A DNA stretch of 64,000 nt, from assembly GCA_905250115.1 (NCBI GenBank), contig CAJNOI010000221.1, positions 67,495-131,494 on the forward strand. The letters are read 5' to 3'. Shown here one piece after another: positions 35,345 through 44,654 of the stretch. Source of the DNA: Adineta steineri. Its lineage: Eukaryota > Rotifera > Eurotatoria > Adinetida > Adinetidae. Position 1 is the first letter of the stretch, and each line of letters opens with the position of its first letter. The notes beneath the pieces are model-generated. The model did not search any database. It was given only the letters and a program-made list of their open reading frames with translations, and was not told where the DNA came from. Both the position numbers and the translations under genes were made by a program.

Positions 35345-36745
35345 ATGATGATATTGTTCATTATCTATCTCTATCTTTGTTTATGCATTGTGTTGGTTAA
35401 CAGTCAAAATTCAAGTAAATATCGTGAAATCATGAATATTTTTCTTTTATTATTCTTATAGGTGTATCAGTTAATCGGCCGAAATTCAGTCCATGTGCAA
35501 CATGGAATGCAAATGCTACTACATTTGCAAATAGTACTACAATTGGTACAAATCCTGGTGTTGTTTTTGTTGATAGAAATAACACTATCTATGTAACAGA
35601 TCGAACTTCTTATCGTGTTCAAGTATGGCAAAATGGACAAAACAATGTAACAAGAACAGTATCTGGTGGTCTCAATGATCCAATAGGTTTATTTGTATTA
35701 AACAATGGTGATATTTATGTTGAGAATGGTAATGTATATAATCAAATTAATAAATGGATAATGAATTCAACAAAAAGTACTGTTGTAACATATTTGAGTG
35801 GTGGACATTGTTATGGTTTGTTTATTGATATTAATCAAACTTTATATTGTTCTCTTAAGATTAATCAAGTTCTTAAAATATCTCTTAATAGCATTGGAAA
35901 TATGACACAATTAGCTGCTGGAAATAGTACTCCTGGAAATACAACATATTTGTTAAATTGGCCTCGTGGAATATTTGTTGATATTAATTTGGATTTATAT
36001 GTAGCTGATGGTGGTAATAATAGAATACAAAAGTTTTCTTATGGACAATTGAATGGAACAACAATAGCAGGAAGTGGGACCACAGGAACCTTTGATTTAA
36101 ATGGACCATCAGATGTTGTTTTAGATGCTGATGGATATTTATTTATTGTTGATCAAAATACAAATCGTGTTATTGGTTCAGGTCCTTATGGTTATAGATG
36201 TTTAGTTGGATGTTCTCAACAAACAGGTTCAACACCTTCTCAATTAAATCAACCTTATAGCATGAGTTTTGATAGTCAAGGAAATATTTATGTTACAGAT
36301 AAAAATAATGCACGAATACAAATGTTCAATTTAGCAACAAATCCAAATTCGTGTAGTAAGTTTTACGAAAATTAGATTTTATTATATATATATTTTTTTT
36401 CAATAGATATTCTCTCGACACAAACCCCATTGCTGACCAGTAATAATCCATCATCATCATCATCAACTTTGGCTAGTTCGAAATCGTCATCAACACCTTC
36501 AATTACAAGTAGTTTAATAATATCGTCTACGCAACTTTCTTCAACAAGTCCAAGTATTTCTTAAGAGTAATAATTTATATAAATAATCGTACGTATATAT
36601 TTTAGTGCAAACTACATCATCATGGAACCAAATTATGAGCAATACAACTCGATGTATTAATTGTGCATTTTCTTCATCAACAACTATTTCTCTTTGTTCT
36701 AATCTTTTATTGTTATTACTCTTCGCTTTATATTTATTGCATTAA
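35345..36745 (+). CDS. NHL beta-propeller protein with Ser/Thr stalk and GPI-type C-terminus
   Basis: Four exons: 35345..35414, 35462..36355, 36407..36553 and 36606..36745, all joined at phase 1, giving 416 aa. Exon 1 is a signal peptide ('MMILFIIYLYLCLCIVL'). Exon 2 encodes the NHL propeller (~24-321; 'PRGIFVDINLDLYVADGGNN', 'PSDVVLDADGYLFIVD', 'NIYVTDKNNARIQMF'). Exon 3 is a Ser/Thr-rich stalk. Exon 4 ends in a hydrophobic tail with no charged residues after it ('NLLLLLLFALYLLH'), as expected for a GPI signal. It would be an outer-membrane-leaflet protein. The propeller closely matches exon 2 of the NHL-7TM receptor on the other strand, so the pair arose by inverted duplication and then gained different anchors. 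The exon 3 donor (GTATTT) is weak; without it the frame stops at 36561-36563. Confidence 0.75.
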
Positions 36746-36840
36746 TTAATTATGTATTCCTTCTTCTTCTTCTAAATCTCGCAAAAGTTATTAAAATAAA
36801 AATAAAATAAAATAAATAATACATCATATATAATAAAAAC

Positions 36841-37515
36841 TTATGTATTAGATGAGGAACGAAGAAAAAATTGTGAATTTAATTTCAAAAATCCATATTC
36901 AAAGAAATAAGGTCCTCCGTCAACATTATTTTCTTTATTGAAAATAACATAATTATTTTTACGCATGAAATCAAATATAACTTGAATAATAGTAATATTT
37001 GTTGAATGTAATTCAACGAGAATTTATCGTGGTTATATATTTTTCATTGATTTAAATATCTGCGAAAGAAATGAATATTCCTCACCTTCAATATCAATTT
37101 TAAGTATATCGATGGGTCAATATATATGATCCAATTTCTGAATAATAGTTGACCAAGTTTATAAATTATTCCGTTGAGTATCATTACCACTATCACCCAT
37201 AGCTCCAATACGTTCAGCATGAGAACAATGAAAATTCGGTTCCCAATTTGTCGCAAAATAATAACTATTTGAACGTCTTATTAAATTTTGTTTTTCTTGA
37301 GTTTAATAAATATATTTACGTTTATTTCAAAGGTGATTTGATTCACAAACAAGTCCATCACTTTCATTAAGAGATAGTTGTCAATCATCATTACTATAGA
37401 AATAAGTTACATATGAACATAATCGATAATTCCAAATTAGTACAATAAATATAAATAATAGAATCCAATCTAATGAGTGAAATGCTATTGAAAATCGAAC
37501 AACAGGTTTTGTCAT
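36841..37515 (-). pseudogene. METTL24-like methyltransferase pseudogene with seven in-frame stops
   Basis: One frame of exactly 225 codons from ATG 37513-37515 to TAA 36841-36843. It retains an N-terminal membrane anchor ('LDWILLFIFIVLIW'), 'LNESDGLVCES', 'NWEPNFHCSHAERIGAMGD', 'DILKIDIEGEEYSFL', 'ILVELHS' and 'FFEYGFLKL'. This order matches METTL24-like (Methyltransf_22-type) proteins common in bdelloids. The middle, which should hold the rest of the SAM-binding fold after 'GDGG', appears deleted. Seven TAA/TGA codons interrupt the frame at positions where Gln, Trp or Arg would be plausible, and no frameshift is present. It is a dead copy. Family assignment is from memory of motifs. Confidence 0.7.
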
Positions 37516-38504
37516 AGAACAATTCAATTTTTGTTAATCATAATAAATATTTTACATTTTTACTTGTTCGTAGTTATAGACTTTTTTTTTACATGTCATT
37601 ATTTATTCTTCTACCATAAATTCAATTCTTTTTCTTTTCTGTCAATAATTGAAAAATTCATATTTTGCCATCCTAAATGTGTATCGTCTATACATTGAAA
37701 GTAAACTAATCGTATTCTTACAAATGAAAGAAATTCATAAAATATAATTCGCTTAGTGTTAAAGTATAAGGAGTTCCTCATCATCTGACTACAAGATAAA
37801 ATATTTGTTAAACTATACTACTTAAAATGACGTATGATATTTATAACACATCATCACATTGCATTTATCGTTATCTTGTACATAACTTCTTCATTGTTTA
37901 GACTATCTAATATAACTGATACTGATTCTATACCAATTCAATAGTTAATTAAATTATTCATTTTTTTATATTGAAAACTATTCTTTAAAATTCATCACTT
38001 ACAATCCATCTTTTCATTTTATTAATATTACACTTTCTGTATAAGTATGATAGAATCGCATATTTTTTCAATCAAAACACTGCAGCGAACGGTTGAAATA
38101 CAGGTATGAATAATTATACCCGTTTAATACGATATTTTTCAATATTATTTGATTAAATTTATAGACAAATCACAACACACTATTTCAGTTACCTTTTTCT
38201 AATTATACACAAAAACAATTTCATTTTGAATAAAAAGAAAAAACAAAGTCTTAGTATCAATGTTGTGGAATGGTTATTTGATATTGTAAATCTTCAACCT
38301 ACCCATTTATAAATCTATTTTTACGGATATTTTTTTGAAACAAGATATTGAAAGTTTTTGAAAGCGAATAAATCTATTTTCAATTAAGTATCAAATATTT
38401 ATAAGCCATGTTAAATCACTTTAAGACGTTAAAATAATCATTTATTTCATTTCATATATATTTTCAGGATTTTTTTCAAAAATTTGTACGATAATTGAGA
38501 CATT
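37516..38504. other. AT-rich intergenic spacer
   Basis: About 1 kb, very AT-rich. No gene or repeat supportable. Confidence 0.5.
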
Positions 38505-38978
38505 ATGGCTATTACACAGAACCTTTCTGTTTTATTCATTGTTATTGTTGTTATTTTTATTGATTGTATTGTTCATCAAGTAAATTGTGTATCACCAGTT
38601 CCTGGTAAAAAAATAACAACAGCATATGGTGTGAAAGGTTCAATATGGGTACTTGGTTATCATGTAGGTGCTGATTATGCTTGTCCCATTGGAACAAAAG
38701 TAGTAGCAACGAAAGATGGAACAGTTAAGAATTTAAATTGGGGTGCAGGTTTAGGAATACATGTTATTATTGAAACAAAAGATACGAATGGCAAACTTGT
38801 TCAACATGTCTACGCACATTTAAGTAAAAAACTAGTTAAAGCTGGTGATAAAGTTAAAGCTGGACAAGAAATAGCTAAAAGTGGAAATACAGGACAATCA
38901 ACTGGTCCTCATGTTCATTATGCTGAACGTGTCTCACCATTTGCTTATGCAAATCATCGAAAACCACTATTTAATTGA
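38505..38978 (+). CDS. Secreted M23-family metallopeptidase (lysostaphin-like), probably of bacterial origin
   Basis: 157 aa, intronless. Residues 1-29 form a signal peptide. The rest is a compact M23 domain with zinc ligands His53 and Asp57 ('YHVGADYACP'), His138 of the HxH pair ('GPHVHYAE'), and His105 in 'YAHLSKK'. Active M23 enzymes are zinc endopeptidases that cut peptide bridges in bacterial cell walls. All the motif residues are intact, so it could lyse ingested or invading bacteria. The domain resembles actinobacterial single-domain M23 proteins rather than anything usual in animals. The coding sequence has the AT-rich codon use of its surroundings, so transfer would be old and ameliorated. 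The start is chosen as the only ATG giving a signal peptide. Confidence 0.9.
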   Translation: MAITQNLSVLFIVIVVIFIDCIVHQVNCVSPVPGKKITTAYGVKGSIWVLGYHVGADYACPIGTKVVATKDGTVKNLNWGAGLGIHVIIETKDTNGKLVQHVYAHLSKKLVKAGDKVKAGQEIAKSGNTGQSTGPHVHYAERVSPFAYANHRKPLFN

Positions 38979-39747
38979 AATAATGTTTTATTTTAAATAA
39001 ATAATATGAATAAGAAATCTAACAAAATCTTGAGCATCACTTTCATTCACTTAAATTGGATGAAATAATAATGGAACACATGCGACGATATCGTTTCAAT
39101 GACATAAGAGAGAATCTTAATATCAAAAGAATATTCGAGTCGGTGAGAATGCATATACTCCCTTTTCATTCTCATTCACACATATTCTAATAATCATACC
39201 TTTATTCTTGGCTGTAATTATAAAAGAAAGATACAATTGCAATCGCTCCTTACATAATTAGATAATATGTCTCATCGAAACAATTATTAGTTAATTCGTA
39301 ATCTTAAAAATAAATAGTTCACCCTCACCTTCATCCGCACACTGTCACCCACACCCACATCCTCAAGATGAATTATCAGAATTTTTATTTTCAAGATTCA
39401 GATAAGGTAAAACACTAATTAATTCACAATTTCGCACTGATTTAAAATATGTAATTAGTTTCATTGTAAAATGCGTACTTTAGGCAAAACCTATATCTAG
39501 TCCTCCCCAGTAACTATCGATTTGGATGTGGGTAGCTAAGAGTATGGTACATTATTTTTGATGTACTTTTAACGCTTTTTTTGTATTTGCCATACAAGTG
39601 CTTGCATGATTCATTTTGTTAATGTGCCGATGTGCACATCAGAGGCTTTTTGTCGTTAATACAACAATCCTGACAATTCTATTTACTTTATTCTATCAAC
39701 CACTCTTGACAAATGCAAATAAGCAGTATGATCGCAAAAGAATATAG
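38979..39747. other. Intergenic spacer with palindrome
   Basis: Contains the palindrome-like array 39320-39368 and a weak GGTGAGAATG/CATTCTCATTC pair at about 39140-39175. No gene. Confidence 0.5.
39320..39368. repeat. Telomere-type CACCC array
   Basis: CACCCTCACC... then CACCCACACCCACATCCTCA, ending in the usual CCTCAAGATG border. It has mainly one strand sense. Confidence 0.6.
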
Positions 39748-39754
39748 TATAAAA
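39748..39754 (+). promoter_or_regulatory. TATA box (TATAAAA)
   Basis: TATAAAAGG 101-107 bp upstream of the ATG at 39855, with an A-rich 5' leader after it. Confidence 0.55.
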
Positions 39755-39854
39755 GGAGAAATAAATTGCCTTCATTCAAAAAAGAAACGAACAGCACAAA
39801 CGAACACAAAAAAAAACAACAGAATCGAATCAACTCACAGTCAAAGACGATAAA

Positions 39855-40226
39855 ATGAAATTGGAATATTATATTTTAGTCTCTGCACTCGTCATTCTGG
39901 CTACTGCAGCTCCAGCTCCACCACCACCACCACCCGCTCCAGCTACTGCAGCTCCACCTCCAAATCCAGCTTCTACAGGTACACCCGTCTTTTTGTCAAA
40001 TGATCCTAGACGTCCGGTAGCAGCCATTGCCGCCGCTTTAGGTATCACATCGAACCAGTTTATTGCTTGCTTCTACGGTGTTACACCGGCTCCTCAAGGC
40101 AGCACACCGTCTCCAGCTCAAGTGCTTGCAAACAAGGCACATCTTTTAAGTTGTCTTCAAGCATCCAATTCAGCCATTACAAATGATAGTCTGGATAAAG
40201 TCATGGACACATATCGTCTAAAATAG
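39855..40226 (+). CDS. Small secreted Pro/Ala-rich protein, unknown function
   Basis: 123 aa. Residues 1-18 are a signal peptide ('MKLEYYILVSALVILATA'). A Pro/Ala-rich linker with a run of six prolines runs to about residue 45. A compact ~75-aa domain follows, with two cysteines ('FIACFYG', 'HLLSCLQ') that could form one disulfide, and a closing 'LDKVMDTYR' helix. The region after the linker has higher GC and more varied codons than neighbours (for example GCCATTGCCGCCGCTTTAGG), which may reflect high expression or a foreign origin. A good TATA box lies upstream. I do not recognise the domain; a small helical secreted protein of bacterial type is possible but unproven. Confidence 0.7.
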   Translation: MKLEYYILVSALVILATAAPAPPPPPPAPATAAPPPNPASTGTPVFLSNDPRRPVAAIAAALGITSNQFIACFYGVTPAPQGSTPSPAQVLANKAHLLSCLQASNSAITNDSLDKVMDTYRLK

Positions 40227-40779
40227 AGACCTGTATGACAAACTTTTTTGTATCCCACATTTTTTCAAAAGTCCCATTTGCTTCATTTGTCCCGCCTACT
40301 TAAAGAATCCCTTATCTATCTTCTACACTGTTAATAAAAACAATATATGAATATATACAAATATAATTAAGATATGATTTAGTTGTTCTCGAACATCTAT
40401 TGTTGATTATGCAATACTGACTTCGAAAAACCACCTTGAGGGTGTAAGTGTGGGTGCGGATATGTGTAAGAGATCAATGAATTCAAATGATCTCTTGAGG
40501 GTGAGTGTAGATCGAATAGACATGATGCATCCACAACCTCAACATGGTGGACAGATATAAGTTTGTCTTTCGTATATATTCATTGACATCGACATATTTC
40601 AGACTTCCTTGATATGAAAAAAAGAGTAATGTAAAAGATATTTTTAATTAACCAACATAATTAATGTCATTCATTCCAAAAATAAATGATAATTGTAAAA
40701 ACGGAAATATGCATATATATCTTTCTAAAAACAAACTAAATAACTTTTTAATAGTGTATTACTTATATGTCTCTTTTTA
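40227..40779. other. Intergenic spacer with compound palindrome
   Basis: Mostly the palindrome at 40435-40543 and AT-rich sequence. Confidence 0.5.
40435..40543. repeat. Compound telomere-type palindrome
   Basis: CTTGAGGGTGTAAGTGTGGG starts at 40435. A second CTTGAGGGTGAGTG arm follows near 40494, then CATCCACAACCTCAACATG. TGATCTCTTG/AAGAGATCA also pair around 40465-40497. Confidence 0.6.
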
Positions 40780-41175
40780 GTTTTTATACTGGCATTAATA
40801 TTTCTACTAATTATTATATTTGATAAAAAATGTCATACAGTTTCAATGATGCTTGCTGCTATGTTAAAGGAATGAATCATCGTGTTACACCTGTTAATAC
40901 TTTAATTCGTGCACAAAGAGAATTAGAAATGGTTTATCGAATAGTTATAGTTGTTATGATTTTATTAATACTTGGTTTACCTATTACAATTTTTTTTATT
41001 ATATGATTTATTAGTGAACCACCAAAATATCATTTTGCGCATAGCGTATATATTCGCTAAGATCTCGCTATTATTTGTAATGACTACATTATTTAAATTT
41101 ACAGATCCAGTTAAAAGTTCAATAACGAAAAAACTAATTCGACGACCAAATGTGGTGGCACCCATAATGGCATAA
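40780..41175 (+). pseudogene. Truncated, internally deleted GPCR pseudogene, paralogue of 42803-43747
   Basis: The first part ('IFLLIIIFDKKCHTVSMMLA') matches the TM1-TM2 region of the intact receptor downstream ('FLFIIVLDKTCHTISMMLS'). At about 40858 it jumps to the third cytoplasmic loop ('MNHRVTPVNTLIRAQRELEM') and then TM6, with a TGA in TM6 and a frameshift before the final 'FTDPVKSSITKK' tail. TM2 to TM5 are missing. A tandem duplication followed by deletion explains it. Confidence 0.8.
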
Positions 41176-41312
41176 AAGAGAATAGAAAAACTTATTGATA
41201 AAAAAAATATGTTTGATATTGTTTTGTGCTCGTATTATTTAAACAATTGTGAAGAATTTATTGTTTTTATATTTGAATATTTCAGTTTACTCTCGATATA
41301 TTATATGTATAA

Positions 41313-41366
41313 TGAGGGTGTCGGTTTGATGTTGATATGTCAATCACACCCACATCCACCCTCAAT
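41313..41366. repeat. Telomere-type palindrome
   Basis: TGAGGGTGTCGG on the left and CACACCCACATCCACCCTCA on the right. ATATGT/ACATCA-like sequence lies in the loop. Confidence 0.65.
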
Positions 41367-41390
41367 ATTTTTCACATCTTTCTAAAATTT

Positions 41391-41482
41391 TAAGGGTGGG
41401 CGTGAGTCTGGGGGATGTGAATGGATGTCTACTGTCTTAACTTGCATACTCACATTAACAGCCAGTTCCACACCCACACCCT
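41391..41482. repeat. Telomere-type palindrome
   Basis: AAGGGTGGGCGTGAGTCTGG on the left and CCACACCCACACCCTAG on the right, with a 50-nt spacer. Confidence 0.65.
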
Positions 41483-41525
41483 AGTTCAACATATGTAAAT
41501 TATTTCTTTCTGATATTTCTATACA

Positions 41526-41655
41526 TTTACGTCATAGGATGAGGTAAAAGCCGCTTCATAATGATACTATTAAACTATTTTCTTGAAGTTAGAAGCAACA
41601 GTTCTATTGTGTTTCCCATTTTAATCCCGCCAAGGATTGCGCTAACAGCTTTTTT
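41526..41655. repeat. Dispersed repeat family 2, copy B
   Basis: Partner of 23399-23535 in the same orientation, immediately downstream of a palindrome and upstream of a hAT-like element. Confidence 0.65.
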
Positions 41656-41675
41656 CTCTTTCATTTTCTTTATTA

Positions 41676-42000
41676 GCATGCAGGGGTGCTACTTTGTCTT
41701 TACTTTATAAATAAAGATAAAATAAAGAATAAAAAAATTGTTTTTTCTCTTAATAAACTAAGCTTTTTTCTTTTCCAGATAGGTCGCCAAATATTATAAG
41801 GTCACAGGCTAAAAAAAAGATTCTGGAGAGAAGTTTTTCCATAAATCTTTAATACCTCATATTCATTTGCTGGCACTAATCCATATTAGAATGTGACTGA
41901 TGACAGGAAAAAACTACGATTAATATTTATCTATTTACCAATTACTTGAAAATATTTTCTTTATTCTTTATAAAATAAAGTAATACTCTTAGTAGCATGC
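41676..42000. mobile_element. ~309-bp hAT-like MITE with 8-bp target duplication
   Basis: TAGCATGC occurs at 41676-41683 and 41993-42000. The left end reads AGGGGTGCTACTTTGTCTTT. The right end, reverse-complemented, reads CTAAGAGTATTACTTTATTT, which aligns with the left end through transitions only in the first 13 positions. AGGGGTG ends plus an 8-bp duplication fit hAT. The inside is AT-rich with AATAAAG palindromes and no coding capacity. Confidence 0.65.
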
Positions 42001-42097
42001 GATAGTAATTTTATCTTCTCGGCAACAATAATTTTGATAAACTACAAACTAAATTTGGAATAAGTTTTAATTAATCTTATTCTCTTTTAAAACTACA

Positions 42098-42131
42098 GAG
42101 TGTGGGTGTGAGTTAAGAGTAGAGATACCCA
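42098..42131. repeat. Telomere-type palindrome, short
   Basis: GAGTGTGGGTGTGAG on the left and a reduced GATACCCATC arm on the right. Confidence 0.4.
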
Positions 42132-42360
42132 TCTACGACCTTAGTATATTTTCAAATAAACTAAAGAATAATCAACATAAAAATGTGGTCATCAAATGTT
42201 TAATCCAATGAATTTTATATACAAAGATTAGCCTCAAACTTAGAGACCAATGAAGAACATTGTGAGAATTTCATTGAAAATGTCATGAAACATACAAATT
42301 TTTGCTATTACTGTCAATCTTTTGTATTTAATGCACTTCAGAAAATAGCGGAATAAAAAG

Positions 42361-42443
42361 CGATGACGAAGCTTTTTTTATGCTTCGTCATAAGACAAAG
42401 CTTTTTTTTATGCTCCGTCATAATGCAAAGTTTTTTTCTATGT
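42361..42443. repeat. ~30-bp tandem repeat of a hairpin unit
   Basis: The unit GA(C)GAAGC-T7-ATGCTTCGTCAT occurs two to three times with decay. The first copy is a perfect ATGACGAAGC/GCTTCGTCAT stem around a T tract. Confidence 0.75.
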
Positions 42444-42802
42444 AAAGTTAATTATAAAGTTTTGTTGATCATTTCATGTTAATGATAATTTAGCGAAACA
42501 TGAGGATATGATATTATATTTTTATATTATACACATCGTTAACGTCGAGGCAAGTTATATTTTAATTATAATATATCATGATTGTTTATTGAAATGATTT
42601 AATAGTTTATTGTCTTAAAAAAGCAATCTTCTGTGTTTTTCATTATATGATGTTGTTGAAACAAGAAAACGAGAAATTATTCGAGTGAAAACAAAAAAAA
42701 GGTTCTATAAAATGTGTAATTTATTTTCTTTTTTAAAATTTCGCGCATGACTTATTTAATAGATAGAAGCTTATCATTAACTTTCTTAAATATTTTTTAG
42801 AA

Positions 42803-43747
42803 ATGAATTCATCATCATCTATATTGGCAAGGACATTGATGTCTAATTTAACAAGAGCAGATGTCGAATCATGGTTTATTCCTTTCGATATTTTCTCAAT
42901 GTTCTGTTCTATTTTTGTTATTATATGTGCTTTGTTTTTCTTATTTATTATCGTTTTGGATAAAACATGTCATACAATTTCAATGATGTTAAGTGCTAAT
43001 TCATGTTTCACTGTACTTTTACTTGGAATTAGTCTGCTGTCTATATGTGTGTTTACATTTCAAAATGATCTCAAACAAATTGAATATGAAGATTCTCTTT
43101 GTATTTTTCGAGCTTATTTTGGTTATAGTGTATGTGCTATGATGAATTATTCATTTCTATTACAAGCTTTAAATCGTTATATTATAGTCATTTACCCACA
43201 TCGTTTATTTTGGCAATCAATTCGAAGTCAAATATTTCTTATTTGTATAACATGGATGTTTAGTTCTGTTTATCCATTGGAATTTTTGTTATCTGGTGAA
43301 ATAGTTTATGATAGAAATAATCAGATATGTCAAATACCTTTTCAACTTTCCTTCTCAATTAATTATATGGGATTCTGTGTCTATGTAATACCCGTATTGA
43401 CAACTATATTTATTTATTTTAAACTAGTTCGATATGTGAAACAAATGAATAAACGTGTAATACCTGCAAATATTTTATTACGTGCACATCGAGAATTAAA
43501 AATGGTTCGTCGAACAGTTATACTTATAATAATTTTAATTACAGTTTGTCTTCCATATCAAATATTAATTATTATATCATTCTTTACTTATCCACCAAAA
43601 TATCATTTTCGAATTGTTTACATAATAATTAATATATCATCAGCATGCATAATAATTGTCTTATTTCAATTTACAGATCAACTTAAATCATCTATAATGA
43701 AAAGAACAGGACGTCCACCAAATGCTGTACTACCAGGTGTGCCATAA
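42803..43747 (+). CDS. Rhodopsin-like 7TM G-protein coupled receptor, orphan
   Basis: 314 aa, single coding exon from ATG 42803. The N-terminus has Asn-Ser/Thr glycosylation sites ('MNSSSS', 'NLT'). There are seven hydrophobic helices; 'ALNRYIIVIYPH' is the DRY-equivalent; Cys before TM3 ('SLCIFRAYF') and in loop 2 ('QICQIP') could pair. TM6 has 'TVCLPYQIL' (CxxP-like). The C-tail is short and basic. A TTTTTTAG acceptor-like site lies 2 nt before the ATG, so a leader (trans- or cis-spliced) is possible. It differs from the other GPCRs in the window but has a broken tandem copy at 40780-41175. Confidence 0.88.
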   Translation: MNSSSSILARTLMSNLTRADVESWFIPFDIFSMFCSIFVIICALFFLFIIVLDKTCHTISMMLSANSCFTVLLLGISLLSICVFTFQNDLKQIEYEDSLCIFRAYFGYSVCAMMNYSFLLQALNRYIIVIYPHRLFWQSIRSQIFLICITWMFSSVYPLEFLLSGEIVYDRNNQICQIPFQLSFSINYMGFCVYVIPVLTTIFIYFKLVRYVKQMNKRVIPANILLRAHRELKMVRRTVILIIILITVCLPYQILIIISFFTYPPKYHFRIVYIIINISSACIIIVLFQFTDQLKSSIMKRTGRPPNAVLPGVP

Positions 43748-44438
43748 ATCACGAAAATTAACCGAAATTTTCAGATTTTATTAATTTAAATAAACTTCGA
43801 TTTATATGTGATATCTTTTCTCTTTTTTATCTGTCAAAATATTGATGATGAATTGAAATAAAACATCTAAATTAGAAACTTTCATTGTAATTTCCAACTG
43901 AAATATGCTCATTACACTTGTCATACTAAATATCGCAAACATATTCTATAGACTAAACTAACTTGTAGTCAAAACAAATGACACTATGTTCTCATTGATA
44001 AAAAATTAAAAGAATATACAATATAACGATTACTTAGCAGAGAGTCGGTGTAGGTAAGCGAAATTCTACTCTTTATCTGCATTCAGATCCACATCCTCGT
44101 TAGCACATTGACCAAGAGTGTATTATGAACTTATATTTTCGGCTCACTCCTGCGATCATTGTTAACAAATGACGTCTTATTTTTACCTATTTTCTATTCG
44201 AAATGTATATATTGAAGGTGTTACTTTATTAAATAATAATATACAAAGATATTTTCGGATGAAATATGCAAATCTTATCTTCTTCAGCTATAGTTCACAA
44301 AAACTTATTATTTATCATAGATGCGAAAATCTTGAGGATATGGGCACGAGTTAAAAGTTTTACGATCGATATTTTTATTTTCGATCAAATTAAAATTTAA
44401 CACTTTCAATGGTTGTTAGTTATCAAAAGTAAAATAAA
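43748..44438. other. Intergenic spacer
   Basis: AT-rich, with a weak palindrome near 44041-44099 (GTCGGTGTAGGTAAG/CACATCCTCG). No gene. Confidence 0.45.
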
Positions 44439-44654
44439 TTATTTCCGTCCGAAATCACCACAATTGCAATTACTCGGCTGTGGACACTTTCCGCCATAGA
44501 ACATGCAAGCATTCCACCAACCACATCGAACCGTGCAGCTCATAGTGATGTCACCGTCGATATTCGCATTGTCATCCCCGTCATCTGCAAGGCTCACAGC
44601 CATACATACTAATAAACCAAGTACGAATAAGCATAGAAAGTAATTCGATTTCAT
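44439..44654 (-). CDS. Small secreted Cys-rich peptide, defensin-like
   Basis: 71 aa with a clear signal peptide (1-23), a short acidic propeptide-like stretch (~24-36) and a mature region with six cysteines (40, 44, 50, 57, 63, 65). The spacing C-x3-C-x5-C-x6-C-x5-C-x-C ends in the CxC seen in cysteine-stabilised alpha/beta peptides, but it is not a standard CSab pattern. The peptide is short, secreted and ends in basic residues. Antimicrobial or toxin-like functions are typical of this layout but unproven here. The upstream sequence has a TATAAG-like element about 25-30 bp before the ATG. No neighbour of related type. Confidence 0.7.
   Translation of the reverse strand: MKSNYFLCLFVLGLLVCMAVSLADDGDDNANIDGDITMSCTVRCGWWNACMFYGGKCPQPSNCNCGDFGRK

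Larger units (their letters stand above)
41176..42802. other. Repeat-rich intergenic region
   Basis: 1.6 kb crowded with two palindromes, dispersed repeat family 2 copy B, a hAT-like insertion and a CGTCAT hairpin repeat, all listed separately. No gene between the GPCR pseudogene and its intact paralogue. Confidence 0.6.
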
